From positions 4,003,001 to 4,067,000 of the forward strand of contig NZ_CP136684.1 of the NCBI RefSeq assembly GCF_032921865.1: a stretch of DNA of 64,000 bases, read 5' to 3'. The DNA is from Thalassospira lucentensis (lineage in GTDB: Bacteria > Pseudomonadota > Alphaproteobacteria > Rhodospirillales > Thalassospiraceae). Below the pieces are notes generated by a model. That model did no database searches. It saw only the letters and a list, made by a program, of their open reading frames with translations, and was not told where the DNA came from. This document shows, piece after piece, positions 43,331 to 52,388 of the stretch (its first letter is position 1; each line of letters opens with the position of its first letter). A program made the position numbers and the translations under genes.

Positions 43331-44835
43331 GTTTTGGCAACGCGCCGTGGCAATGCAATCGTGACCTCAAGCCCGCGTCTGGGCAAATTGCGTAGCCGTA
43401 CCGTACCGTCATGGGCATCTATAACTGTTTTCACAATCGACAGACCAAGGCCGCTGCCCCCTGTAGTACGTGCACGTGATCCTTCGACACGGAAGAATGG
43501 CAGGAAAACATTTTCCTGATGTTCCTCGGCAATGCCCGGCCCCTCGTCCCGAATGGAAATCAGCACCGTGTCGGCTGTCGCATCCAGACTGACATAGGCA
43601 CGATAACCGTATTTCAGGGCATTTTCGATCAGGTTGGTGAAGGCACGTTTCAAGGTTCCCGGCCGACAGGTCAGACGGATGCTGCGCTTGTCGCCAAATG
43701 AATGCGCTTCATCCCCGCCCCCAAAAACCGTATGCACCGAACTGAACCGAAGCGGCTGAGGCCCCTCAAAACTGACAGGTCGACCAAGATCAGCGTAATC
43801 GTCGCAAATCGCTTCAAGCACCGAAGTGAAATCAACAGTGCGCTCTTCTTCCTTGTGAATCCAGTCACCAAGGAAATCGAGCGCATCATTCAAAAGCCCG
43901 TCCATTTCATCAAGGTCACGCAATACGGTTTCGCGCAACTCATCATTATCGATAAATTCCGCACGCAGACGCAGGCGCGTACTGGGCGTGCGCAAATCGT
44001 GTGAAATCGCGGCCAGCATGCGGGTTCTATCCCCCAGCATGCGTGAAATCCGTTCGCGCAATCCGTTATAGGCCGCGGCCATTGATCTTGCCTCGGTCGG
44101 GCCGCGTTCCTCAACCGGGGGGCCTTCGACTTCGTCGCCCTGACGAATGATCGCCTCGGTCAGATTTTTGAAAGGCCCGGCCAGAAGGTCGGCTAAGGCA
44201 GCGAATACCGCCAACACCGCGATAACCCCGACCAGAAAAATCAGAAAAACCATGGATGGCGATGCATAATCCGACCACAGCACCGAATGGCTAAGCAGCA
44301 TCCGCATGCCTGATGGCAACATGATCTCGATACGGGCTTCCAACCCCTGACGTGCTATTTCCCGCGATAGACCGGCAAAAAACAGGCTGGGATTTTCGGC
44401 CGTTTCAATCAGGTCACGCTGTTCGGAACCAAGGCGACCCCGACGAAAATGGACCTTTACCGATGTTGGCCAGCCTGTATCGGCTAAACGCGCAGGCATT
44501 GCGATATGTTGTGCCGGGCGCGAAAACAGAAGAATTGTACCGATGTCGTCAGGTGGTAGAACACGGACAGAAAGCCCGTCACGCGCGGCTATATCAACGA
44601 TATTTCCCTGTAATTCCGGGCTTTCCGCGATCAGGATCAGTTCGCGAATGGTAAAGCCCAGCGTATAGGCACGGCTGATCCGTTCGCTTCGTTCGATAAT
44701 GTATTTCGATGCGATTGAACTGATCCCGGCGATGATGACACCACCGACCATCATGATCATAAAGATGCGTCCGCCCAGCGTGCGGGGCTTGAACCGCCGC
44801 ATATATTCGGAAAACGCACCAATCTGATCTGTCAT
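43327..44835 (-). CDS. Membrane sensor histidine kinase (EnvZ/GltS-like) paired with OmpR-type regulator
   Basis: A 502-aa sensor kinase. TM1 is near residues 23-43 (FMIMMVGGVIIAGISSIA) and TM2 near 195-218 (MVFLIFLVGVIAVLAVFAAL), enclosing a periplasmic domain of about 150 residues. A HAMP region and the H-box LAAISHDLRTPSTRLRLRAE follow, then N-box LKRAFTNLIENALKYGYRAY, DEGPGIAEEH and GGSGLGLSIVKTVIDAHDGT. It lies 11 bp after its response regulator. Convergence with the gts operon suggests, without proving, that it regulates sugar uptake, as GltR-type systems do in Pseudomonas. Confidence 0.92.
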   Translation of the reverse strand: MTDQIGAFSEYMRRFKPRTLGGRIFMIMMVGGVIIAGISSIASKYIIERSERISRAYTLGFTIRELILIAESPELQGNIVDIAARDGLSVRVLPPDDIGTILLFSRPAQHIAMPARLADTGWPTSVKVHFRRGRLGSEQRDLIETAENPSLFFAGLSREIARQGLEARIEIMLPSGMRMLLSHSVLWSDYASPSMVFLIFLVGVIAVLAVFAALADLLAGPFKNLTEAIIRQGDEVEGPPVEERGPTEARSMAAAYNGLRERISRMLGDRTRMLAAISHDLRTPSTRLRLRAEFIDNDELRETVLRDLDEMDGLLNDALDFLGDWIHKEEERTVDFTSVLEAICDDYADLGRPVSFEGPQPLRFSSVHTVFGGGDEAHSFGDKRSIRLTCRPGTLKRAFTNLIENALKYGYRAYVSLDATADTVLISIRDEGPGIAEEHQENVFLPFFRVEGSRARTTGGSGLGLSIVKTVIDAHDGTVRLRNLPRRGLEVTIALPRRVAKT

Positions 44836-44846
44836 GGATCGAATTC

Positions 44847-45581
44847 CTAGACGGTCCTCGTATCGGCGCAGAACTGATAGCCGATCCCGCGCACTGTTTT
44901 GATCAGTTTGGGATTTTTGGCATCTTTTTCAATTTTCCGGCGCAGGCGGCTGATCTGGATATCGATGCTGCGATCAAACGGGATCGAACTTTGACCGCGC
45001 ACGATATCGACAAGCTGTTCGCGCGAAAGCGCACGCTTGTTATGCTTTACCAGTGCCAGCAACAGCGAAAATTCCCCGGTCGACAAATGCACCGCAACAT
45101 CATCCAGATCACGCAATTCGCGTGATCCAATGTCGAGCGTCCAGTCGGCAAACAGGATTTTCTGGGTCTTGGTTTCTTCGTGATGGACCTGTGTCACGGT
45201 GCCGGTTTCAAAACGACGGAACACGGCACGAATACGTGCCAGCAATTCGCGCGGATTGAACGGCTTGGTCAGATAATCATCTGCACCCAGTTCCAAACCA
45301 AGAATACGGTCCGTATCCTCACCCACCGCGGTCAGCATGACGATCGGTACCTTGGAATTGCGGCGCACATCCCGGCACAGCGCAAAACCATCCTCGCCGG
45401 GTAACATGATATCAAGGATCACCAGATCAATATTCCAGTCGCGAAGCGCACGATGCATCTCCGCCCCGTCGGAAACGGTGGTGATACGAAACCCGTGCTG
45501 GAGCAGGAATTTTTTCAGGAGCTTCTGGATTTCCTGATCGTCATCGACAACCAGAATATGGGGTTCACGTCGCGTACTCAG
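44847..45581 (-). CDS. OmpR-family response regulator with a probable CTG start codon
   Basis: A 244-aa regulator. The receiver domain begins REPHILVVDDDQEIQKLLKK, carries the phosphorylated Asp in DLVILDIMLPGEDGFAL and the Lys in DDYLTKPFNPRELL. The C-terminal winged helix has LDIGSRELRD and SIDIQISRLRRKIEKDAKNP with IKTVRGIGYQF. The first ATG in frame (45458) would remove the acidic pocket and first strand. Upstream, the frame is open back to TAA with no ATG, GTG or TTG. CTG at 45581 lies six bases after GGGAGG and gives a full-length protein, so I take it as the start. It is paired with the kinase downstream. Confidence 0.88.
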   Translation of the reverse strand: MSTRREPHILVVDDDQEIQKLLKKFLLQHGFRITTVSDGAEMHRALRDWNIDLVILDIMLPGEDGFALCRDVRRNSKVPIVMLTAVGEDTDRILGLELGADDYLTKPFNPRELLARIRAVFRRFETGTVTQVHHEETKTQKILFADWTLDIGSRELRDLDDVAVHLSTGEFSLLLALVKHNKRALSREQLVDIVRGQSSIPFDRSIDIQISRLRRKIEKDAKNPKLIKTVRGIGYQFCADTRTV

Positions 45582-45687
45582 TCTCCGCCTCCCTTCGGTC
45601 GACAGGTCCGTAACCGGACCGTGGCGCGGAGTTTAGTTCATATCGTTGCAGTATTGAACCATTTTACCAAACGGACAGGATAAATGA

Positions 45688-45716
45688 AAAAGCCGGGGAG
45701 AGAATCCCCGGCTTTT
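45688..45716 (-). terminator. Terminator after the choice-of-anchor I lipoprotein gene
   Basis: A 12-bp stem AAAAGCCGGGGA with its complement and a 5-nt loop, bounded on the minus strand by a T-run, 38 bp after the gene's stop. Confidence 0.88.
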
Positions 45717-45753
45717 GATCTACAAATCCTTTGCATACAGAGACTTATACAAC

Positions 45754-47352
45754 CTATTTTAGGTCATAAACTTTCGTGCTGCCCGATACTTCGCTTGCTA
45801 CGATCAGCATGGCGTTGCCCGTCGGGCTATCTTTTGGCTCAACAAACAGCATGCCTTCCGGTGCAAGTTCACCCGCGGTACCTGCTTCCGGATTACCGGA
45901 AAAACGACGATCTGAATGATAGGTCACGAATTGCGGATTGGTCGGATTTGTCAGGTCATAGACCATAAATCCGCCCTGGCGTTCCAGACCAATGAAAGCA
46001 TAAGGCGTACCATTGACGTAACCGGTTGCCAGACCTTCGGGTTCCGGCCCCTTATCATCAGAACGGTCATCACGGCTGTAGTTCTCGGTGTCAGATGCAT
46101 TGAACACATTGCCATAATTCGCGGCCATGTACTGTTCAAACTTGTCACCACTGTCAAAGACCATATTACCATCGGCATCAAGGACAGAGAACGAACGTGC
46201 GCCATAGCTATAGATCACGTCGAAATCACCATCACCATCCGTATCCCCCTGCGCCGTGGTCGTTTTCAGACGTCCAAGGTTTTCGTCCTTCTGCAAGGAG
46301 CTAGCATTCGGGAATGCGACCGGATCAAGGGTCAGTTTGCCAACGCGGGTTTCTTCGCTGTAACCGTCGTAATCGCGAGAATCCCCTTCATTTGCCGTCA
46401 GGACCCAGGTTTTGCCGCCGATTTCGATCGTATCAATCGTATCTGGCATATACATGCCCATGACCGGCCAGGTGCGAATGTTGATTTCGCCGTCCTTGTC
46501 GCTGGCATCAAACGCGTTGACCGAATGATCCTTGAAGCCAAGACCGGCAACCCGGATAACATTTGCGGTCTCAATATCGATGACCGCCACCGCGTTGTTT
46601 TCCTGAAGCGAAACATAAGCCGTTTTGCTGTCTTTCGAGACGGCGATATATTCCGGTTCGATATCCTGTGCCACGCTCGAAGTGCCCGGGTTTGACGTGC
46701 GCATGCCATATGGCAGGTCCGTCCCGTTCAGGAATGCGAAGGAAATATTCCGCACATCGGCATCCGACAGATCGGCAAGATTTCCGGACACGGGAATAAT
46801 CGAAATGCTGCCTTCGGGATCATTGTCGAATGCGTCGTTCGGCTCCCCTTCGTTCGCAACCAAAACGTATTTTCCATCCGGGGTAAACTTGATCATGTCA
46901 GGCAACGCGCCGACAGTTACCGCAGCAATGAAATCACCATTGGTGTCGAAGAAGACGGCCTTGCCCGGTGCCTGTTTGTCGTCATTCTCGACCGCGGCGG
47001 CAACGATGTTGCCATGGATGGCAACGCTGTTTGCTGCCTTACCCCAGGTTGCAAGTTCGATCGAGCCAAGTTTGGCAAGTTTGTCCGGGTTCGACATATC
47101 AAGAATATCGATTGCCTTTTCACCGCCATTCACGACGAAAATGCGCTTGCTTGCCGGATCATAAGCCGGGATTTCAGCCGCACCTTCGTCAAAAAGACCG
47201 GTGCGATATTCACCCATCGGCACAATCGAAAGCGGTTTGGCCGCTGGCGAGGCCGTATCGACCGTCATGGCCATGTTGCTCGAATGAGGCGCCGTACCAC
47301 AAGCCCCAAGAAGCACAGACATCGCTACAGTCGCCATTAAAGAATAACGCAT
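45754..47352 (-). CDS. Choice-of-anchor I family secreted lipoprotein (esterase/phosphatase-like beta-propeller)
   Basis: A 532-aa exported protein. A lipoprotein signal ends at MSVLLGACGTAP (lipobox Cys18). The mature part is a seven-bladed-propeller-like protein of the choice-of-anchor I family: KRIFVVNGGEKAIDILDMSN, GKYVLVANEGEPNDAFDNDP, ADLPYGMR-like and WVLTANEGDSRDYDGYSEET, and EPEGLATGYVNGTPYAFIGL. Acidic clusters (DTDGDGDFD) suggest Ca2+ binding. Members are often annotated as alkaline-phosphatase- or phytase-like, but catalysis is not shown. A PHO-box-like array lies upstream, which supports a role in phosphate scavenging. AGGGGG precedes the ATG. Confidence 0.87.
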   Translation of the reverse strand: MRYSLMATVAMSVLLGACGTAPHSSNMAMTVDTASPAAKPLSIVPMGEYRTGLFDEGAAEIPAYDPASKRIFVVNGGEKAIDILDMSNPDKLAKLGSIELATWGKAANSVAIHGNIVAAAVENDDKQAPGKAVFFDTNGDFIAAVTVGALPDMIKFTPDGKYVLVANEGEPNDAFDNDPEGSISIIPVSGNLADLSDADVRNISFAFLNGTDLPYGMRTSNPGTSSVAQDIEPEYIAVSKDSKTAYVSLQENNAVAVIDIETANVIRVAGLGFKDHSVNAFDASDKDGEINIRTWPVMGMYMPDTIDTIEIGGKTWVLTANEGDSRDYDGYSEETRVGKLTLDPVAFPNASSLQKDENLGRLKTTTAQGDTDGDGDFDVIYSYGARSFSVLDADGNMVFDSGDKFEQYMAANYGNVFNASDTENYSRDDRSDDKGPEPEGLATGYVNGTPYAFIGLERQGGFMVYDLTNPTNPQFVTYHSDRRFSGNPEAGTAGELAPEGMLFVEPKDSPTGNAMLIVASEVSGSTKVYDLK

Positions 47353-47404
47353 AAATTCCCCCTGATGTTCGGTTTAATCGTGGCAGATAACCTGCTGATA
47401 ACGC

Positions 47405-47433
47405 GTAACAGTTTGATGACGACAAGGTGACAG
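47405..47433 (-). promoter_or_regulatory. PHO-box-like array upstream of the choice-of-anchor I gene
   Basis: Three heptamers follow each other on the minus strand with an exact 11-bp period: CTGTCAC (47427-47433), TCGTCAT (47416-47422) and CTGTTAC (47405-47411), each separated by 4 bp. This is the layout of PhoB-binding PHO boxes. A TTATCT-like -10 element lies downstream, before the ATG at 47352. Confidence 0.75.
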
Positions 47434-47525
47434 TTTCATAAATATCGGGCACTGCACGATGCTCCAAACGCCATCGGCCAGCGTAAGACATCAAAGGTTG
47501 AAAGTTTTCAGGCAGGAACAGCAAA

Positions 47526-48551
47526 ATGGCCGCAATCAAGATCGCCATTATCGGTGCAGGAATGGCCGGTTTAAAGGCAGCAGCCACGCTTCACCGGATC
47601 GGTGTGAACTTAACGGTCTTTGAAAAAAGCCGCGGCATGGGTGGACGTCTGGCGACACGGCGCACTGAATTCGGCAATTTCAATCACGGCGCCCAATATG
47701 TCACTGCCCTTCATCCTGATTTTAGGGCGTTCCTGCATCAGGCGGAAAACCGGAAAGCAGCCCACAACTGGAACCCGAACCTGCATCGTGGAGCTTTGGC
47801 GCACCTGGATATGCCGTCGCAATCAATCACAGACGGCAATGCCGCCAAAGATATCTGGTATCAGGGCGCACCGCAGATGAACAAACTGATCACCCCGCTT
47901 CTGGCACCGTTTGAAATCTGCACGCAACACCGCATTACCCGTATCGAAACCGCCGGACCGTGCAATTTTGTCCTGCATGACGATTTGGATGGTGAATTCG
48001 GCCCGTTTGACGGTGTGATCGTTACCGCGCCAGCCCCGCAATCGGCAGAATTGCTGCAACCGCTTGCCGCACGATTTGATCCGATTGCCGATGTTGAAAT
48101 GGCCCCATGCTGGGCTGTGATGATCGCTTTTGCCAAACCGTTGCCAACGGCATTTGACGCGATGATCCATCCTGATCCGGCGATAAGCTGGGCGGCGCGC
48201 AGTGGCGATCACCGTCATCTGATCCACAAGCCATTCCCCGACCTTTGGGTTTTGCATGCCAGTCCCGAATGGTCCCGCGACAACCTTGAAGAGGACAAGG
48301 AACGCATCGCATCCCGATTGCTCGATAAACTGCGCGCGGCAAGTGGTGCCAAACTTCCCGATGTGATTTCAATAGACGCCCATCGCTGGCGATATGCCCG
48401 AACAATCACGCCACTTGGCCGAAGCCATTTGGCCGGAATGAACGGACGCATAATTGCCGCGGGTGACTGGTGCCTGGGGGCAAGGGTAGAAGCGGCATGG
48501 CGCAGCGGAAAATGCGCCGCACACGCCATGATCGAAGCTCTAATCGGGTGA
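47526..48551 (+). CDS. FAD/NAD(P)-binding oxidoreductase (renalase-like)
   Basis: A 341-aa flavoprotein. The FAD-binding start is KIAIIGAGMAGLKAAATLHR followed by FEKSRGMGGRLATRRTEFGN and FNHGAQYVTA, a renalase/monoamine-oxidase-like signature. The C-terminal GRIIAAGDWCLGARVEAAWR closes the FAD domain. Bacterial renalases oxidise off-path isomers of NAD(P)H, which would fit a repair role, but the substrate here is not shown. It is followed after 4 bp by a DUF2256 gene. It is divergent from the choice-of-anchor I gene. Confidence 0.88.
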   Translation: MAAIKIAIIGAGMAGLKAAATLHRIGVNLTVFEKSRGMGGRLATRRTEFGNFNHGAQYVTALHPDFRAFLHQAENRKAAHNWNPNLHRGALAHLDMPSQSITDGNAAKDIWYQGAPQMNKLITPLLAPFEICTQHRITRIETAGPCNFVLHDDLDGEFGPFDGVIVTAPAPQSAELLQPLAARFDPIADVEMAPCWAVMIAFAKPLPTAFDAMIHPDPAISWAARSGDHRHLIHKPFPDLWVLHASPEWSRDNLEEDKERIASRLLDKLRAASGAKLPDVISIDAHRWRYARTITPLGRSHLAGMNGRIIAAGDWCLGARVEAAWRSGKCAAHAMIEALIG

Positions 48552-48555
48552 TCGG

Positions 48556-48756
48556 ATGGCCCGAAATGCCAACGGTAAACGACCTGAAAAGGCGAACCTG
48601 CCGAACAAGGTTTGCATGACCTGTCATCGGCCCTTCGCATGGCGACGCAAATGGCGCGATTGTTGGGACGATGTCAAATATTGCTCTGCCCGTTGCCGGG
48701 ATCATCGCGAACATAACAAGGGCGGCACCAGACGACAGACTGACACCGCCCCATAA
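48556..48756 (+). CDS. DUF2256 small zinc-ribbon-like protein
   Basis: A 66-aa basic protein with KVCMTCHRPFAWRRKWRDCW and VKYCSARCR: two CxxC-like pairs that probably bind zinc. DUF2256 proteins often lie beside photolyase or flavoprotein genes and have no known function. It begins four bases after the renalase-like gene and is surely in its operon. Confidence 0.9.
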   Translation: MARNANGKRPEKANLPNKVCMTCHRPFAWRRKWRDCWDDVKYCSARCRDHREHNKGGTRRQTDTAP

Positions 48757-48779
48757 ATCCGGTCTTGCTTAGGATCGAC

Positions 48780-50426
48780 CTAACGGCGAAGTGCGTGTAA
48801 CTGATTGATCAGCCCCGCCGTTGAAGCATCACGCGCATCGGCTGTTTCATTCCCCTGCACCATCGGCAGCAATTCCTTGGCAAGCTGCTTGCCAAGTTCA
48901 ACCCCCCACTGGTCATAGGAATTGACGTTCCAGATGATGCCCTGAACAAAGATTTTATGTTCATACATTGCGACCAGACGCCCCAGCGTAAAGGGATCAA
49001 GCTGCTTATAGAGGATCATGGTGCTGGGCTTGTTCCCGGCAAAGACCTTTTGCGGGGCCAGAACATCAATCTCGGCCGGGGACAGATTGCCACCGGCAAG
49101 TTCATCGCGGACTTCCGCCTCTGTCTTGCCGCGCATCAGGGCTTCGGCCTGCGCAAAGCAGTTTGCGACCAGTTTGTCATGGTGGTTCGATAACGGGTGC
49201 AAGGCATTCGCCGCAACTATGAAATCAACCGGGATCAGTTCTGTACCCTGATGGATCAACTGATAAAAGGCGTGCTGGCCATTGGTGCCGGGTTCGCCCC
49301 AGATGATCGGACCGGTTTCATAATAGATCGGCTTGCCATCGCGGGTAACGGATTTGCCGTTACTTTCCATATCGGCCTGCTGCAAATAAGCTGGCAGGCG
49401 CGAAAGATGCTGGTCATAAGGCAGGATCGCCTGACTGGAAGCCCCCAGAACATTGCGATACCAGACCCCGATCAACGCCAGCGTTACCGGAATATTCCGG
49501 TCAAGCGGAGCTGAACGGAAATGGTTATCCATCACCTGTGCGCCACGCAGCAATTCTTCGAATTTCTCGTACCCGACCGCAAGAATGATCGGCAATCCGA
49601 TAGCCGACCAAAGGCTGTATCGCCCACCGACCCAGTCCCAGAAACCAAACGCGTTGTCAGTATCAATGCCGAATTCTGCAACCTTGTCCAAGGCAGTTGA
49701 CACCGCGACAAAATGCTTGGCAACTGCACCTTCATCTTTCAGCAAACCAACCAGCCAGTCACGGGCCGAATAGGCATTTGTAAGGGTTTCGTCGGTGGTG
49801 AAGGTTTTGGATGCAATGATGAAAAGCGTCGTTTCCGCATCAAGGTTTTTCAGTGTATCAACGATATGCGCACCATCGACGTTGGAAACGAAATGGCAGC
49901 GAATACCGTCGATATGATACGGACGAAGTGCCTCGTTCACCATGACCGGCCCAAGATCGGAACCGCCAATCCCGATATTGACGACATCGGTGATCGCCTT
50001 GCCGGTATGGCCTTTCCAGTCGCCGGTATGCACGCGCGCGGCAAAGCGTTTCATACGTACAAGGACTTCCTTGATGTCGGGCATAACGTCCTTGCCGTCA
50101 ACCATCACCGGATTACCATCCAGATTGCGAAGGGCTGTATGAAGAACAGCGCGATTTTCGGTGACATTGATCCGGTCACCGGCAAACATCCGTTCGCGCC
50201 AGCTTTCGACATTGGCTGTTTCCGCCAATTCGCGCAGCGCGGCCATCACATCATCGGTGATCAGGTTTTTCGAATAATCGATAAACAGATCATCCTGTGT
50301 AACGTGGAAACGGTCGAACCGTGCCGGATCGTCGGCAAAGGCTTTGCGCAAATTCAGGTTCTTGGAAACTTCTGCGCCCAGTCGATCAAGCTTTTCCCAG
50401 CAGGTCGTCAGATTTTCTGTGGACAT
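48780..50426 (-). CDS. pgi: Glucose-6-phosphate isomerase
   Basis: A 548-aa phosphoglucose isomerase interconverting glucose 6-phosphate and fructose 6-phosphate. Signatures are [60 protein letters not shown] (catalytic Glu and His) and [20 protein letters not shown]. Length is that of E. coli Pgi. The sugar kinase gene lies 154 bp upstream on the same strand, and the sugar transporter is nearby, so the region links uptake with entry into central metabolism. Confidence 0.97.
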   Translation of the reverse strand: MSTENLTTCWEKLDRLGAEVSKNLNLRKAFADDPARFDRFHVTQDDLFIDYSKNLITDDVMAALRELAETANVESWRERMFAGDRINVTENRAVLHTALRNLDGNPVMVDGKDVMPDIKEVLVRMKRFAARVHTGDWKGHTGKAITDVVNIGIGGSDLGPVMVNEALRPYHIDGIRCHFVSNVDGAHIVDTLKNLDAETTLFIIASKTFTTDETLTNAYSARDWLVGLLKDEGAVAKHFVAVSTALDKVAEFGIDTDNAFGFWDWVGGRYSLWSAIGLPIILAVGYEKFEELLRGAQVMDNHFRSAPLDRNIPVTLALIGVWYRNVLGASSQAILPYDQHLSRLPAYLQQADMESNGKSVTRDGKPIYYETGPIIWGEPGTNGQHAFYQLIHQGTELIPVDFIVAANALHPLSNHHDKLVANCFAQAEALMRGKTEAEVRDELAGGNLSPAEIDVLAPQKVFAGNKPSTMILYKQLDPFTLGRLVAMYEHKIFVQGIIWNVNSYDQWGVELGKQLAKELLPMVQGNETADARDASTAGLINQLHALRR

Positions 50427-50579
50427 TCCACCCTCAGCTTCAAACAGATAGCAAACAATATCGGTGTCATGTCAAAACACTAACACGCCGATACGACCAT
50501 TTGTGGGACAGTGTGTGGGACATTTTGATGGCAATCTGGCGGGAACAGGATTGCCATCGCATGAATATTATCCGGCCAA

Positions 50580-51539
50580 TCAGTTCGCGGAAAGGAATTC
50601 CGAAACCTGTGCCTCGGTCGGAAGGGCTGCAATCGCACCACGTTTTGTTGCGGTAATCGCCCCAACCGCATTGGCAAAGCGACAGGCGGCTTCGACCTTT
50701 TCCGCGGATTTCAGCAATTCCGGATCTTTGAGCAAACGTGACAGGAAGCCTGCGGTAAAACCGTCCCCTGCCCCGGTCGCGTCAACCGCCGTGACCTTGA
50801 ACGGTTCGGCCGAACCTTCGAAATCAGGGGTAAAGAACCGGCTGCCTTTCGGGCCCGACGTCACGATCATCAGTTTCCAGTGATCGCACCACAATTCACG
50901 CACGCCAGCCTCAAGATCGTCCTTGCCGGTGATAAAGGCGACTTCGTCGTCGGAAATTTTCACAACATCCGCCTTGGTGATCGCAAGACGCAGCATATCA
51001 CGGGCGGCATCCGCACTGGGCCAAAGCGGCAGGCGAAGGTTGGGGTCACATGAAATGATCGCACTGTTTTTACGCGCAATGTCAATCGCCGCAAGCGTCG
51101 CCGCACGCGGGTCGTCATCAATCATGCAAAGCGTGCCATAGTGAAACAGCGCGCATCCTTTAAGCATATCCTCATCCAGATCCGACGGGCACAGCAGCAT
51201 GTCGGCAGACGGACTGCGATAGAAGGAAAATTCACGTTCGCCATCAGCCCGCAGCGAAACAAAGGCAAGCCCTGTCAGGGCTTCCTTGGTCAGGACAATG
51301 CCCGATGTATCGACATTGTCGGCTTTGAGCGTATCGACCAGAAAATGACCGAATGCATCATCACCAAGCTTGCCGATAAAGCCCGTTTCAATTCCAAGCC
51401 GCTGCAATCCCACAGCCACATTGCCCGGCGCACCACCCGCGGCCTTGGCAAATGCCGGTGCATCGGCAAGGCCGGTACCGGTTACGGTCGGAACAAAATC
51501 GATCAGCAATTCCCCAAGGCAAACTGCTTTTGCGCTCAT
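50580..51539 (-). CDS. PfkB-family sugar kinase, probably fructokinase
   Basis: A 319-aa ribokinase-fold kinase: KAVCLGELLIDFVPTVTGTG, AGGAPGNVAVGLQRLGIETG (PfkB signature 1), TGLAFVSLRADGEREFSFYR and VDATGAGDGFTAGFLSRLLK (signature 2 with catalytic Asp). The pattern fits bacterial fructokinases (ScrK/Frk) that make fructose 6-phosphate. 2-Keto-3-deoxygluconate kinase is the main alternative. It lies upstream of pgi on the same strand. Confidence 0.88.
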   Translation of the reverse strand: MSAKAVCLGELLIDFVPTVTGTGLADAPAFAKAAGGAPGNVAVGLQRLGIETGFIGKLGDDAFGHFLVDTLKADNVDTSGIVLTKEALTGLAFVSLRADGEREFSFYRSPSADMLLCPSDLDEDMLKGCALFHYGTLCMIDDDPRAATLAAIDIARKNSAIISCDPNLRLPLWPSADAARDMLRLAITKADVVKISDDEVAFITGKDDLEAGVRELWCDHWKLMIVTSGPKGSRFFTPDFEGSAEPFKVTAVDATGAGDGFTAGFLSRLLKDPELLKSAEKVEAACRFANAVGAITATKRGAIAALPTEAQVSEFLSAN

Positions 51540-51690
51540 AGCGTTTCTCCGTTTATATCGCCCGGCAAACGGGTTGCGGGCATTATCATTTGCTGTGGGA
51601 CGCGACGTTTTTAAATCGATTCAATTCATCAGGCAAAGGAAAAGCCACTTCGCGAACAAAGTGGCTTAATCCAGCGTATCTAAGACACAC

Positions 51691-52275
51691 TCAGGCCGCT
51701 TTCCCAAGTGCCACTTCACGCGCACGGCCAAGCGATGTCATCCATTCATCGAAATGATCGTCATGTTCAAGCTGATAGCGATAATGCCGGTTAAGGGCTG
51801 CCGTCAGCTTACCATCCCGCCCAAGCAGATCATCGGCAAAGGCAATCATGCGCGAATTTGGCCATGCAATCGGACGAATGGCACGAAGAGCGGCAAACAG
51901 TTCATCTTCTGTCACGTCGGGCTGGGTCTGCGCCATCAGGGTCAGCATCGCCGCTGTCGAGCGCGACACACCCATATGGCAATGCACCAGCAAATGGCCG
52001 TCCTCACGGGCATCGACCGTGTTTTTAAGCCCCTCGCCAAAGGCAAGAACCTCTTCAACATGGGCTGATGTCGGCGCCATCTGGCCCGGCAGTTCCTCGA
52101 TAATATCGTGGAAGCGCAGAATGGTACGTTCGTGCGGCGCATATGCCGCAAAGGCATCCGGGTCCGGACGTTCCGGATCAAGGACGGAAAGCACATGCGA
52201 AACCGATCGGGTCTGATGGGTTGGCAGTTCATCAATGCCACAAATCGTCAAAAGCGAAATTGAAACCGGTTTCAT
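51691..52275 (-). CDS. Dual-specificity/tyrosine phosphatase-like protein
   Basis: A 194-aa protein with the phosphatase P-loop HLLVHCHMGVSRSTAAMLTL, a perfect HCx5R motif with catalytic Cys and Arg. The general acid may be Asp in the FHDIIEELPGQMAPTSAHVE loop. It belongs to the cytosolic cysteine phosphatases seen in many alphaproteobacteria; its substrate is unknown. GGAGG stands six bases before the ATG at 52275. No partner genes are apparent. Confidence 0.87.
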   Translation of the reverse strand: MKPVSISLLTICGIDELPTHQTRSVSHVLSVLDPERPDPDAFAAYAPHERTILRFHDIIEELPGQMAPTSAHVEEVLAFGEGLKNTVDAREDGHLLVHCHMGVSRSTAAMLTLMAQTQPDVTEDELFAALRAIRPIAWPNSRMIAFADDLLGRDGKLTAALNRHYRYQLEHDDHFDEWMTSLGRAREVALGKAA

Positions 52276-52331
52276 ATCTTTCCTCCAATACACTGATTAA
52301 GCGCAATAACATCACAGCAGCACCGAAAAGC

Positions 52332-52367
52332 AAAGGGCCGGTATTGTTAAAATAACCGGCCCTTTTT
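52332..52367. terminator. Terminator between phosphatase leader and agmatinase gene
   Basis: An 11-bp stem AAAGGGCCGGT with its complement, a 12-nt loop and a TTTTT end on the plus strand; on the minus strand it ends the agmatinase gene, whose stop lies 22 bp upstream. Confidence 0.82.
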
Positions 52368-52388
52368 GAATTCTTTATGATCGCGCGT

